DNA from: Bacilli bacterium
Lineage (GTDB): Bacteria; Bacillota_I; Bacilli_A; RF39; UBA660
Assembly: GCA_017519965.1 (NCBI GenBank)
Contig: JAFWRK010000046.1
Coordinates: 4,890-68,889, forward strand
Length of the DNA stretch: 64,000 nt
Reading direction: 5' to 3'
In this document: positions 25,326 to 39,444 of the stretch, in pieces
How positions within the stretch are numbered: the stretch's first letter is position 1
Layout: each line of letters begins with the position of its first letter
Position numbers and translations under genes: made by a program
Notes under the pieces: generated by a model
Told to the model about the DNA's origin: nothing
Seen by the model: the letters and a program-made list of their open reading frames with translations, nothing else
Databases searched by the model: none

Positions 25326-28300
25326 ATGAAAAAGAAGATGTTTTTCATTGTAGTATCAGTGCTTCTAATGATTGGTGCTACAATTTATATGGCCATAAAT
25401 GTACAACAGAATTCTCTTAAATCATTCACTAGAGCTGGTTATATTTTAAATACAGCTAGTGCTTCTTCTAATGAGAAAAACTCTGATGATAATGAAACTA
25501 TCAAATACTATTTTGGTGATAATACTACTTATAAGAATAGCTTTGATAATAATGTAGAATTTAAAGATACTAATGGTAAAAAAGTAAAAGTTTCTGAAGC
25601 TTCTTTTATTCATTATGATGATGACTCAATTGGATTACTTAAAAAAGGTGTTATTTTAAACTTAGAGGATATTAATGATAAAGTTCCTATTTATTATAAT
25701 TTATTTGAAGGAACTATACTTGAATATAATGGTGGTACTTATTATGTAGATAATTTAGGTAAACAACTTAAATTTAAACAATTTATAGTTAGAGTAGCTG
25801 ACAATAAGTATTTACTTGTAAGTGATAATATTAAACTTAAATTAGATGATAATACTTCTACTACAATTAAATCTAATTATGTAGAAATTAGTGTTATTGA
25901 AGAAGGTATCTTAAAGATTGAAAACAAAGATACTTCATATCAGACAGTTGCTACTGATGCTTTAATTATTTTAGGTGATTTATCTTTAAATCTTGATAAT
26001 GGTTATTTCTTCTATGAAGATGAACCAATTGTTAATTTAAACTCTATGATTATTGATAGTGATGATAATATTGATATTACTCCTATTGAAGATATTAGAG
26101 AACAAATAGAAAAAGAAAAGAAAGAGGAAGAAGAAAAGAATAAACAAGAGCAAGAACAAGGACAAGAACAAAATAATAATGGTGGTTCTGGTAATGGTGG
26201 TGGTGGATCTACTGGAAATGATACTACTACTCCTGAAGCTGATGCAGGCGCTTCTAGTTATCAACAAACTGAAACTGAAGTTGTTGAAAATCAGTTAGTA
26301 CTACCTAGTGCTACTGTTAGCGATGTATCTGTATCTGCAAATGAATTCCAAGGAACTATTACTATTAATGATCCTGATTCAATTGTAACTGGTTCTACTT
26401 ATACTACTATTGTTGAAAATAGTAATAATAGAGTTGTTTATGAAAAAGAAACAGATGCTGGTGTTTATACTTTAGATGTTTATTGTGATACATTATCACC
26501 TGAGACTAGTTATTCCCTTATTAGTAATATTCATTATATGAAAAATGAAATTGAATATACTATGGACGTAGTTCAACAATTATTTGTTACTAGTTCTATA
26601 GGTATATCAATTGATAAAGATTACTATACTGCTACTGAACTTGCTTTTAATGTTAAAATAGATGACTATTCAAAAGTTAAGAGTGCTGATGTTAAATTAG
26701 TTAATTCTTCAGGAGAGGTTGAAGATGTTCAACAAGTTACTGAAGAAAATGCTAAGACTGGGGATGGACTTTCAGTATTATTTGGAAGTTTAAATCCTAA
26801 TACTAAATATACTGTTATTGTTGATAATATTTTATATGAAGATACTATTGTTGCTGATGTTTACTCATTAGAAATAAGTGCTAAAACATTAAAGACTAAA
26901 CCTACTATGGGAGCTCCAAGTTTTTCTATTGATAAGAAATCTGGATTATTTACTTTAAAACTTAATAATATGGTTGATTCAAATAATGGTGTAGATAAAT
27001 ATATTTATGAAGTATATGATGCTAGAACATTAGCTGATAATCCTCAACCTATAACTACAATTGAAAAAACTAGTTTGACTTCTGTTGATTTAGCTATTGA
27101 TAATTCTACTATTAAAAGAGCTATTCCTTATACTTATAAAGTAACTGCTTTATTCTATGATAATGAGAAATACATTGAGTATTCTACTGGATATAGTAAT
27201 ACTATGCAAATGGATGGTGTTGCTTCTCCTACTATTGAATGGAGTGTAAACGAAGAAGCTGGTGGAGTTACTTTTGAAAGTATTAATGGATATATTTCTA
27301 TTACTGATCCAGCTGGTACTATTGATTATGATAAACCTATGACAGTTGTATATACTAACTCAATTGGTACTACTAATAGTTATACAGTTACTTCTGGTAA
27401 TGCAATAATTCCATTTAATAAGAATAATTTAAGAGCTAATGAAACTTATACTATTTCTTTATATGCTTCTGTTAATTTGATGGATAATAATCCAGCAGTT
27501 GATTATTATCATGTTGGTAGTGTTATAGTTAAAACAAAAGCTACTAATGCTATTGATGTATTATTTAATGTTGATACTGATTCAGTTACAGATGCATTTA
27601 GTATTCAAGCTAAATTATTAAATGTTAATGATGCTGATAATACTTTAGAAGCATCTACTCTTAGTGAATTAACTTTCTTATTATATGATGGTCCAAATAC
27701 TTCTGGAACTTTAGTAAAACGTATTAGAAAAGTTGATAGCGATGAAAGAGAATATTTTAGTACTTTAAAAGATGCTTATTATGATAGAAGTTTTACTATT
27801 ACTCCTTCATTCTTTAATTTAAATGGATCTGATTTATCTTCTGAATATTATACTATTGTAATTACAGATGCTAAGGATTATACGGATTTTAAAAATGATA
27901 TTCCTTTAATTAATTCTGAAGTTACTGTTCAAGTAAATGGATTTATGGATGATCCTGATCCAGATTCTAAAGAATGGTTTACTACTTCGTTAATTAGAAA
28001 TAAAGATGCTGGTACTTATGGCAAACATAATGATGATTTAGATGCAAATACAATAGTTGGTATTAAAGTTAGTGCAAATTTTGATAATACTAAACATTAT
28101 GGAGTTTATCTAAATTATTATGTTTGGGATTATACTTATGGAGCCGATAATGTTTTTGAAATAGAAAATCAAAGGCAAACATTAAACTTTAAATCTGATG
28201 GTACTATTGATGCTGCTTATTATTGGTTTGAAAATGGTACTCCTAGTATTTCACAGGATAATGATGGAAAACTATATAGAGGACATAAATATGTATTCTC

Positions 28301-30683
28301 ATTTGTTGGAGGACTTGATTTAAATAAAGATGGTATTTCAGATTCTAGATATCCTGTATCTGAGGATAAGGTTTTAAAATCTGAAGGAATTAATATTCCA
28401 AAACAATCTGCTACAATTTCAATGTATCCTGCATCTAGCACTAATACATCTATTACAATGAAATATACTATGTCTGATATAGACAATGCTTTAGTTGGAT
28501 CTAATTTAAATGCTAATCTTTATGATTCAGCTGGTACTTTATTAAATTCAAATACTCAAGCTATTCAAAATACTACTACATTTAAAGATGTAACATTTAG
28601 TAATTTTGGTAATAATGGATATTTGAAAATAGTAGCAGAATCTATGCTAATTAAAAATACTGAACCAACTTCTACAGTTTATTTAGATCAATATTTTGAT
28701 GATAAATATACTTTACCTAATATTAGTTTTACTCATACTGAAGCTGTTAACCGTATTTTAATATCAATTGATAATTATGATAAATTATCTGAAGCTATAT
28801 CTCATATTGCAGCATTAAAGATAACATTTACTTGTGAAGGAAATACAATTGTAAAAGATTTTGTTAAATTAAATGGTGATAATGCTGTTGTAGATATGTA
28901 TGATTTATCTGAGTTTATAGGTAAACCTGTTAAAATTAGTATTTCTGCATATTACGATAATGATTTAATTGGTTGGGTTCCTTCTACTGATTATGTAGCT
29001 TTACAAAGTGTTAAAGATATATATGGTGGAGGAGATTATATTACTTTAAATAATACTGGTGGATTTGTTACTAGTGATATTGCTAGAGGATCTATCTATA
29101 GTATGACTACTGCATCTAATAAATTTAAATTATCTCAAATGGGTACAACTTATAGATATGATATGCCTATTACTATTGGTAATGGTGGTATTAAAGATAA
29201 TGGTACTTATTATAATTTAAAACAATTAGCTACTAAGAATCTAACTTGTTCTAATTCTGAAGATACATTTACTTTCTATCAGATTAGACCTGGTATTAGT
29301 TTAGAAAATGAAGATGGTGTTTTAGATATTTCACCTGCTATTCAAAGTGTTAACTTCTTAGCTGAGGTTTATGGTTTTGGTGAATCTAATATAAGAGATT
29401 CTAAGATTTATGCTCAATTATCATATACAGATGATGTTGGTAGTTATATTACTAATACTGGAGCTCCTTATGAATTTACTTTAAGTGAAATAAATTCTGG
29501 TGTATGTGAAATTAGTGGATTAACTCCAGGTACTTATTATGCATTACAATTCTTTGCTTATGTAAGTAATGGTCAAGGTGGATATGATTATACTCAACTA
29601 TATGACTTAGATGATAATTCTGAAAATAGAATTTATTACTTTAGAACATTATTGAGTGTTGGTATTTCAGATATTACTGCTACTTATAGACCTGTTTCTT
29701 ATACTGATAAGAATATATTAATTACTTATAATTTGGATCGTATAATGGGATATGACAAAATAGAGTATAAGCTATATAAGGAAGTTATGGATCCTGTTAC
29801 ATTACAATATTATTATCAAGATACAGGTATTAATATTGAACCTGATGTTGGATTTAAATATGCTATGACTAAAACAATTCCTTGTCCTCCAGGTAGTGAT
29901 TTTGATTTTGGATCTGTTTACAAAATTGAAATTACTCCTTATGTTCAATCATCTTTAGATGGTGAATGGATAGCTTTGGATGAAACTATTGGAGTTCATA
30001 GGTTTAATTTACGTACGTTGAGAAATCCTTATGTTGGAGTTTCTGCTACTACATTTACAGGAGGAACAGTTACTGGTTCAGCTCTTGAATTTAAAGTAAC
30101 TCTTTATGATACTGATCAAGTTGTAGTTGGAGGAAAATATTCTATTGAACTATATCAATTAGATACGGTTGGAAATGAAACTCCTGTTACATCTATATTT
30201 AGTGGTAATTATTATACAACTGATGTTCGTAGAAGAACATTTATAGTAGATAATCTTACTGAGGGTGAAAGATATAGATTAAAGATATTCTATTATTTAG
30301 ATATTAATAATACTAATTCTCCTGTTTTACAAACTTATACATATAATACTAGAGCATTAGATCCTGATAGTATAAGTGTTGGTACAATATCTGCTGTTGC
30401 TAATGCTACTAATAAGAGTAAAATTGATTTGAACTTTGTTGGTTCTAATAAATTAACAAGTATTGATTATGTAAGATATATTATTTATAACTCTTTAGAT
30501 GGTACATCTTATAATAATGATATTGCATTTAATCCTATACCTAAGACAGTTAGTGGTACAACAATTTATTATGTTACTTTACCTGAAACTTTAACTTCTC
30601 AAGGTATATATGTTATTCAATTACAATTTATTTCTGAAGATAAAGTAGTTGATGAACAAGAGATTGATTATAGTTACTTTTAA
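25326..30683 (+). CDS. Giant single-pass surface protein with FN3-like repeats, first gene of the F1-like ATPase operon
   Basis: A 1785-residue protein. The ATG at 25326 is chosen because the AGGGTGA ribosome site overlaps the earlier GTG at 25317. One N-terminal membrane helix (residues ~4-23) without a cleavage site, so the bulk is outside. Residues ~45-250 form an ectodomain shared with the proteins at 30705 and 38637. A charged KE/QE and Gly/Asn-rich linker (about 258-320) follows. The rest consists of repeated beta-sandwich units ending in FN3-type turns: LSPETSYSLI, LNPNTKYTVI, LRANETYTIS, LTPGTYYALQ, LTEGERYRLK. No LPXTG or C-terminal anchor. Twenty-one bases separate it from the next gene. 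Function unknown; a stalked adhesin- or fibre-like role is inference. Confidence 0.85.
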   Translation: MKKKMFFIVVSVLLMIGATIYMAINVQQNSLKSFTRAGYILNTASASSNEKNSDDNETIKYYFGDNTTYKNSFDNNVEFKDTNGKKVKVSEASFIHYDDDSIGLLKKGVILNLEDINDKVPIYYNLFEGTILEYNGGTYYVDNLGKQLKFKQFIVRVADNKYLLVSDNIKLKLDDNTSTTIKSNYVEISVIEEGILKIENKDTSYQTVATDALIILGDLSLNLDNGYFFYEDEPIVNLNSMIIDSDDNIDITPIEDIREQIEKEKKEEEEKNKQEQEQGQEQNNNGGSGNGGGGSTGNDTTTPEADAGASSYQQTETEVVENQLVLPSATVSDVSVSANEFQGTITINDPDSIVTGSTYTTIVENSNNRVVYEKETDAGVYTLDVYCDTLSPETSYSLISNIHYMKNEIEYTMDVVQQLFVTSSIGISIDKDYYTATELAFNVKIDDYSKVKSADVKLVNSSGEVEDVQQVTEENAKTGDGLSVLFGSLNPNTKYTVIVDNILYEDTIVADVYSLEISAKTLKTKPTMGAPSFSIDKKSGLFTLKLNNMVDSNNGVDKYIYEVYDARTLADNPQPITTIEKTSLTSVDLAIDNSTIKRAIPYTYKVTALFYDNEKYIEYSTGYSNTMQMDGVASPTIEWSVNEEAGGVTFESINGYISITDPAGTIDYDKPMTVVYTNSIGTTNSYTVTSGNAIIPFNKNNLRANETYTISLYASVNLMDNNPAVDYYHVGSVIVKTKATNAIDVLFNVDTDSVTDAFSIQAKLLNVNDADNTLEASTLSELTFLLYDGPNTSGTLVKRIRKVDSDEREYFSTLKDAYYDRSFTITPSFFNLNGSDLSSEYYTIVITDAKDYTDFKNDIPLINSEVTVQVNGFMDDPDPDSKEWFTTSLIRNKDAGTYGKHNDDLDANTIVGIKVSANFDNTKHYGVYLNYYVWDYTYGADNVFEIENQRQTLNFKSDGTIDAAYYWFENGTPSISQDNDGKLYRGHKYVFSFVGGLDLNKDGISDSRYPVSEDKVLKSEGINIPKQSATISMYPASSTNTSITMKYTMSDIDNALVGSNLNANLYDSAGTLLNSNTQAIQNTTTFKDVTFSNFGNNGYLKIVAESMLIKNTEPTSTVYLDQYFDDKYTLPNISFTHTEAVNRILISIDNYDKLSEAISHIAALKITFTCEGNTIVKDFVKLNGDNAVVDMYDLSEFIGKPVKISISAYYDNDLIGWVPSTDYVALQSVKDIYGGGDYITLNNTGGFVTSDIARGSIYSMTTASNKFKLSQMGTTYRYDMPITIGNGGIKDNGTYYNLKQLATKNLTCSNSEDTFTFYQIRPGISLENEDGVLDISPAIQSVNFLAEVYGFGESNIRDSKIYAQLSYTDDVGSYITNTGAPYEFTLSEINSGVCEISGLTPGTYYALQFFAYVSNGQGGYDYTQLYDLDDNSENRIYYFRTLLSVGISDITATYRPVSYTDKNILITYNLDRIMGYDKIEYKLYKEVMDPVTLQYYYQDTGINIEPDVGFKYAMTKTIPCPPGSDFDFGSVYKIEITPYVQSSLDGEWIALDETIGVHRFNLRTLRNPYVGVSATTFTGGTVTGSALEFKVTLYDTDQVVVGGKYSIELYQLDTVGNETPVTSIFSGNYYTTDVRRRTFIVDNLTEGERYRLKIFYYLDINNTNSPVLQTYTYNTRALDPDSISVGTISAVANATNKSKIDLNFVGSNKLTSIDYVRYIIYNSLDGTSYNNDIAFNPIPKTVSGTTIYYVTLPETLTSQGIYVIQLQFISEDKVVDEQEIDYSYF

Positions 30684-30704
30684 TAACTAGAAGGAGAGGA
30701 TAAT

Positions 30705-32464
<1,760 letters not shown>

Positions 32465-32465
32465 T

Positions 32466-33215
32466 ATGGAATTAGTTATAATAATTGCTTTATTAATATT
32501 TGTAGCTTTATTAATCCTAGTTATGTTTTTTTTCCTTAAGAAGACTGTAGCTAAGGTTAATCAACAATCTAAAGATTTCTTTGTTGATAAGCTACAGGCA
32601 TATGATGATTTAATAAGTGAAAGAGAAGAAAAACTAAAGGGATTAAAAAGGGATATAGAAAGAAAACAAAAACAATTATTATTGGAGCAGAAAAATACTC
32701 CTGTAAATACTTCGGTTTATCTTTATGATTTAAAGAATATCGACTATAAAGATGAGAAGATATTTAAGAAGATGAAAGAAGTAGATAAAAGGTTTAATAT
32801 TGATACAGTGAAATTAGTTCAAAGATTTGTAAAAGAACACTTCCAAAATGAACTGGTTTTGGAGTATAATAAATATGATAGCGTGCGTAGACAATTTGAT
32901 CAGAAAATGATATTCAAATTAATATCTATGCGTCAGTCTGAACAAGAAAAAGAAGTAAGAAGAATAATGAGGGATTTGGCTTATATAGTTGATGATTTTA
33001 AAAAGAAGTATAAGAACTTTGATATTAAGAAGTTCATTTCCTATTTCAATAAAGTTATTGATGAGGCTGATCCATATATTTATATTTATGTTGGTTCTAA
33101 GGATGAAAACTATGATGCAATTCATGAGTTTATTAGAACTAAAGTAGATGAAAATATCTTTAGAGGTATTTGCATCGTTTATAGAGGAAAACTTTATGAC
33201 TATAGCCTAAAATAG
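32466..33215 (+). CDS. F-type ATPase b-delta fusion (peripheral stalk) protein
   Basis: A 249-residue protein. Residues ~3-26 form a membrane helix; ~27-78 are a charged coiled coil (SEREEKLKGLKRDIERKQKQ), as in subunit b. The remaining ~165 residues resemble subunit delta: a helical bundle and a C-terminal segment with YIYIYVGS and IFRGICIVYRGKLYDYS, corresponding to the GG-x-I-x-YD-S ending of delta. The b part is short for a stalk that must span a full F1. No separate b or delta gene is present. Fusion assignment rests on pattern reading, so moderate confidence for the delta half. Confidence 0.72.
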   Translation: MELVIIIALLIFVALLILVMFFFLKKTVAKVNQQSKDFFVDKLQAYDDLISEREEKLKGLKRDIERKQKQLLLEQKNTPVNTSVYLYDLKNIDYKDEKIFKKMKEVDKRFNIDTVKLVQRFVKEHFQNELVLEYNKYDSVRRQFDQKMIFKLISMRQSEQEKEVRRIMRDLAYIVDDFKKKYKNFDIKKFISYFNKVIDEADPYIYIYVGSKDENYDAIHEFIRTKVDENIFRGICIVYRGKLYDYSLK

Positions 33216-33228
33216 GAGGTGACATTTC

Positions 33229-35712
33229 ATGGAACAAGATTATGTAGATAAACAAATTGATGCTAAAATAATCGAAATCAATAACAATGATAATATCTAT
33301 GAAATTGGTTCTGTTGTTAATGTCAGAGACTTCATTATTGAAGTTACTGGTATTAATAATGTAATGTTCTATGAAAAAATTAATATTGCTAATAAAGCAA
33401 TTGGTTACGTTAACAGTATTAATGAGAATACTGTTACTGTTGCTGTACTAAAAATTGATTCTCCTATTAATGTAGGCGATATGGTTTATTCAACTAATGT
33501 TTTATACACAGGTAGTTATTCACCTTCATCTTTTGGTAGAGTTATTGATTTATTTGGAGTTGATAAATTATCTGGAAAGGTATTTAGTGATTTAGTTGAA
33601 ATGCCTATTGAAAGAAAGACTATTCCTATTATGGATAGAGGTACAGTTAATAGACCTTTACTTACAGGTATAACTGGTATTGATTTGATGTATCCAATAG
33701 GAAGAGGTCAAAGACAATTAATTATTGGTGATAAGAGAACTGGAAAAACTCAAATTGGTCTTGATACAATTGTTAATCAAAAGAATCAGAATGTTTTATG
33801 TTTCTATGTTGCAATTGGTAAGACTAAGAAAGAAGTTAAGAATATTTATTCTGAGTTAATGAAGAAGGGTGCTTTAGATTATACAACTATAATTACTGCA
33901 TTTAATGATGAGTTGCCTCCAGTAATTTCTTTAATTCCTTACTTTGCACTTAGTATTGCTGAAGATTATATGATGCAAGGTTATGATGTATTAGTTGTTA
34001 TTGATGATTTAAAGAGACATGCAGAAGCATATCGTGAGATAAGCTTGATTTCTGGTAAAACTCCAGGACGTGATGCTTATCCTGCTGATATTTTCTATAC
34101 ACATTCAAGATTACTTGAAAAGGGTTGTCAACATAAGAATGGTGGTTCTGTTACTATTCTTCCAATTGTTGAAACTAAAGGTGGAGATATAACAGATTAT
34201 ATTTCTACTAATATTATATCTATTACAGATGGACAAATAGTTTTATCTGAAAAGAGTTTCCAAAAAGGTGAGAAACCTGCTATTAATTATGGTTTATCAG
34301 TTTCTCGTTTAGGTGGAGCTGTTCAAGATAAGGAAATGAAGATTATTGGTTCTGCTGTAAGACGTAAATTATTAAGTTATCTAGAAACTCGTAGTGTTTA
34401 TGAGTTAGTTAATATGGATGAAATGAGTTTTGAATTAAAGAACTCTTTCATGGAAGGTAAAATTATCTTAGGTAACATGATGCAATATAAGTTTAGTCCT
34501 AAATCTCCTCAAGAGATGATGGATATGTTCATAGGTATTGTTGATACTGAAGAAGAAAGTGATGCTAATGAAACTAGTCAGATAATTGAATCTAATAATG
34601 AAGTATTTGAGAATAATAATACTATTCCTGAAGATGGATCTGTTTTTGATAATAGTGAAGTAGTTTCTGATAAGCCTAAGTTTGAAGTAAATCAAATGCC
34701 TGAAGAGGTACCTGTTAATCAGATGCCAAAAGAGGTACCTGTTGTAAATCAGATGCCTGAAGAAATAGTTGTTAATCAAATGCCAGAGGAAGTTACCTCT
34801 GAAGAGGTTAGTCAAGTTATAACTGATACTCCTGTAGAAGTTAGTGTTGATGATAATACTTTAACTGAATCTAATGAATTATCTCAAAACGATGTAGCTT
34901 TAGAAGTAAATAATGAAGAAACTCCAATTGAGTCTAATGAAGAAGTAGTTATAGATGATTCTGCTTCAGTTACTCAACCTGAAGTATCTGAAGTAGTTGA
35001 GACTTCAGTAGAGGAAACTCCTGCCTCTGAAGAAGTTGCTGTTGATGATTATGATATTACTCATCCAGAAGTAGCTGATGCTGTTGAGACTACTCCTCAA
35101 GTTGAAGAAGAAGTAGTGGAAGAAGTTCCTGTTGAGCAAACAACATTTGTTTCTCCAGAAGATGTAATGTCTACTGTTGAAATAAAAACGTTACCTACTA
35201 CTCCAGAAGAAGATTCTTCTCCTTTTGAGGGATCACAAATAGTTTCTTCTGAAGAAGTATCCTCAACAGTTGATGAAAAAGAATTAAGAAGTGAGTTTAA
35301 TCCTATGGATTTATCTATGGGAGTAGAACAAGCTGCTTCTGTAGAAGAAGAGCCTGAAATCATTAGAATGGAACCTGTAATAATTGATTCTATTCCTGCC
35401 GATTTAGAAGATAGTATTCCTGAAGTAGATATTGAATCAAATATTAATTTAGATGATAATATTTCACAGGATGTAGTAATAGATAATCCTCAAACTGAAG
35501 TAGATGAATCTATTGAGGAAAATTCAGTAGATTTGGATAATGTTTCTATTAATTATGATTTTGATGTAGAAGAAGAGAAACCAATCTATGAAGAAGATTC
35601 ATCTAATTATGTGGATAATACTAATAATGATTCTTTTGATCCAAATAGCTTCAATGTTCATATAAATGAGGATTTAGTTGAAGAAGTTAATGAAGAGGAA
35701 GAAGTGATATAG
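33229..35712 (+). CDS. atpA: F1-type ATPase subunit alpha with long acidic C-terminal extension
   Basis: An 827-residue protein. Residues 1-~443 are an alpha subunit: beta-barrel N-domain, P-loop GDKRTGKT at 167-174, PGRDAYPADIFYTHSRLLE, and the Arg finger in GLSVSR (Arg360). The C-terminal helical domain stops early, at about the level of the MMDMFIGI helix. Residues ~444-827 are a highly acidic, Val/Glu/Ser-rich, probably disordered tail with no parallel in standard alpha subunits; at 488-523 it has four near-identical copies of NQMPEEV. GGAGGTGA site before the ATG. Confidence 0.93.
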   Translation: MEQDYVDKQIDAKIIEINNNDNIYEIGSVVNVRDFIIEVTGINNVMFYEKINIANKAIGYVNSINENTVTVAVLKIDSPINVGDMVYSTNVLYTGSYSPSSFGRVIDLFGVDKLSGKVFSDLVEMPIERKTIPIMDRGTVNRPLLTGITGIDLMYPIGRGQRQLIIGDKRTGKTQIGLDTIVNQKNQNVLCFYVAIGKTKKEVKNIYSELMKKGALDYTTIITAFNDELPPVISLIPYFALSIAEDYMMQGYDVLVVIDDLKRHAEAYREISLISGKTPGRDAYPADIFYTHSRLLEKGCQHKNGGSVTILPIVETKGGDITDYISTNIISITDGQIVLSEKSFQKGEKPAINYGLSVSRLGGAVQDKEMKIIGSAVRRKLLSYLETRSVYELVNMDEMSFELKNSFMEGKIILGNMMQYKFSPKSPQEMMDMFIGIVDTEEESDANETSQIIESNNEVFENNNTIPEDGSVFDNSEVVSDKPKFEVNQMPEEVPVNQMPKEVPVVNQMPEEIVVNQMPEEVTSEEVSQVITDTPVEVSVDDNTLTESNELSQNDVALEVNNEETPIESNEEVVIDDSASVTQPEVSEVVETSVEETPASEEVAVDDYDITHPEVADAVETTPQVEEEVVEEVPVEQTTFVSPEDVMSTVEIKTLPTTPEEDSSPFEGSQIVSSEEVSSTVDEKELRSEFNPMDLSMGVEQAASVEEEPEIIRMEPVIIDSIPADLEDSIPEVDIESNINLDDNISQDVVIDNPQTEVDESIEENSVDLDNVSINYDFDVEEEKPIYEEDSSNYVDNTNNDSFDPNSFNVHINEDLVEEVNEEEEVI
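34675..34802 (+). repeat. Tandem NQMPEEV-coding repeats in the alpha tail
   Basis: Four copies of a 24-30-base in-frame unit encode NQMPEEVPV, NQMPKEVPVV, NQMPEEIVV and NQMPEEV. They lie in the cytosolic tail of the alpha-like subunit. Variation at synonymous and non-synonymous sites shows they are not a recent perfect duplication. Confidence 0.85.
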
Positions 35713-35713
35713 T

Positions 35714-36484
35714 ATGGCTGTACGTAATGTTGTTAAGGTCATGAACTTTCACTCTCTTCTTCGTGTTGATAAAGCTAGAAAAAAAGCTGCTATGTATTTT
35801 GATACAGAAGAAGAGCTTTTTCGTATTATAAGAAAGATTATGTATAACAAGAATATTATTCTTGATAAAAAAGCTATAACACCTAAGGAAGATGCTCCAA
35901 TATTAAATGTTTATATTGGTAATGATTTAGGTTTCTGTAGTGATTTTAACTTCTCAATTAATAAGGAAGTAAGATTGGATAGAGAACATAAGATAATTAT
36001 TGGTAGAAAGATTCATGCATATGATGCTACTAATAATGTTGAATTAGTTCTTACTAAAGAAGATTTTTTTCATAAATTTGGGGATGTTGAAAAAATTATT
36101 TATGATGCTATTATTAATAGAAAATATAGAGAAATAAATGTTATTTATAACCATTATCATAATGTTAATAATCTAGAGTTTACTAAGAAAAAATTGTTTC
36201 CTGTGGATTATGATGAAGCAAGAGATAATGAAACTTTTGATGAAGATTTTGCTATGGAGACTGAATTAACTCCTATGTTGAATAACTTAATAGCATTATT
36301 TATATGTTATGAATTAAAAATCTGTGAAATGAATAGTTATGCTGCAGAAAATGTAATTAGACAACAATTAACTAATCAATCTTTGAAGAAAATTGATGAG
36401 TTAGAAGAAGAAAGATTTAAAGAAGAAAGAAAATGGAAAAAACAAAAAGATTTTCAAAAGATTATTGAAAATTATAGAAAATAA
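35714..36484 (+). CDS. atpG: F1-type ATPase subunit gamma-like protein
   Basis: A 256-residue divergent gamma. The N-terminal helix (VVKVMNFHSLLRVDKARKKA) stands where gamma has its TKAM-KMVAA-KLR helix. The Rossmann-like core is marked by LNVYIGNDLGFCSDFN, matching the SD-GLCG-N stretch of gamma. The C-terminal helix has ENVIRQQLTNQSLKKIDELE in place of the SEHAARM-AM-NAT-NA pattern, and ends in a basic/acidic helix. It should be the rotor shaft inside alpha3beta3. One base after the alpha stop. Recognition depends on position as well as sequence. Confidence 0.82.
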   Translation: MAVRNVVKVMNFHSLLRVDKARKKAAMYFDTEEELFRIIRKIMYNKNIILDKKAITPKEDAPILNVYIGNDLGFCSDFNFSINKEVRLDREHKIIIGRKIHAYDATNNVELVLTKEDFFHKFGDVEKIIYDAIINRKYREINVIYNHYHNVNNLEFTKKKLFPVDYDEARDNETFDEDFAMETELTPMLNNLIALFICYELKICEMNSYAAENVIRQQLTNQSLKKIDELEEERFKEERKWKKQKDFQKIIENYRK

Positions 36485-36490
36485 CTATGA

Positions 36491-38636
<2,146 letters not shown>

Positions 38637-38653
<17 letters not shown>

Positions 38654-39362
38654 AATGATCTTCTCTAAAAAAAATATAAAATGGCTATTACTTATTATGA
38701 TAATAATAGTTATAGTTTTATTTGTAACTTTAAGAAAAGATGAAGATGTTATAATTATTAAGGATAATGATTTATATATGTATTCTGATGGTATTAAATT
38801 AGAATATAGTGGAAAAATATCTATTAATAAAACAAAAAATGAAATATCTAAAATATCATTTGAAAATGAAGAAGCTGATTTAGATACTACTCCTTTATAT
38901 TATAGTGATATGCAAAAAGTAATATTTCCTAAAAATATGTCTGTTGTTTATCCTTTAGAAGGTACTCAATATAAGATTAATTATTTTAGTGAAGCTTATA
39001 ATGAATTTGATGAAGTAGTTGTTAAAGATAAATATGTAAAGAAAAGATTATTTGATTCTATTATTTATGATGGAAAAGATTTATATTTTATTTGTACTAA
39101 TTCTAAAGTTACTATAGGTGATAAGGAAATAAATCTTTCTAGATTATCTTATGTTATAGTTAATACTTTTAGTCAAACGGTCTCTGTTTATGATTATGAA
39201 AATGACGCTTATACAACTTATGAAGATATTAATAGTGATGTTATTATTACTAATGATAAATATAAAGTTAATGCTAGTTTAGACTTAATGTATTATAAGG
39301 ATAGTTCAAGATTATTAATTAAAAATACAAGTAAATTAATAAATTTACCTAAAGAAAAATAG
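38637..39362 (+). CDS. Single-pass membrane protein with the shared ectodomain, last gene of the F1-like operon
   Basis: A 241-residue protein: cytosolic basic start, one membrane helix (residues ~15-33), then a ~200-residue external domain. The domain lines up with those of the two surface proteins at the head of the operon: TPLYYSDMQKVIFP, IIYDGKDLYFICTN, LSYVIVNTFSQTVSVYDYE, INSDVIITND, LLIKNTSKLINL. It lacks FN3-like repeats, so it may be the minimal form. ATG at 38637 is preferred (AGGAGGG site); TTG at 38634 is also in frame. Confidence 0.75.
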
Positions 39363-39367
39363 ATATT

Positions 39368-39394
39368 AGGAAGTTCTAATGAACTTCTTTTTCT
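39368..39394 (+). terminator. Terminator of the F1-like operon
   Basis: GAAGTTC / GAACTTC stem with a TAAT loop followed by TTTTTCTTT. Confidence 0.85.
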
Positions 39395-39444
39395 TTATTA
39401 TTTTTAATAATTATGATAAAATAAGCATGTTTGGAGGGGATTAT

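Noticed and set aside
30600..30683. Sortase or C-terminal membrane anchor on the giant surface protein
   Set aside because: The protein ends in DYSYF with no LPXTG, hydrophobic helix or basic tail; the N-terminal helix is the only anchor.
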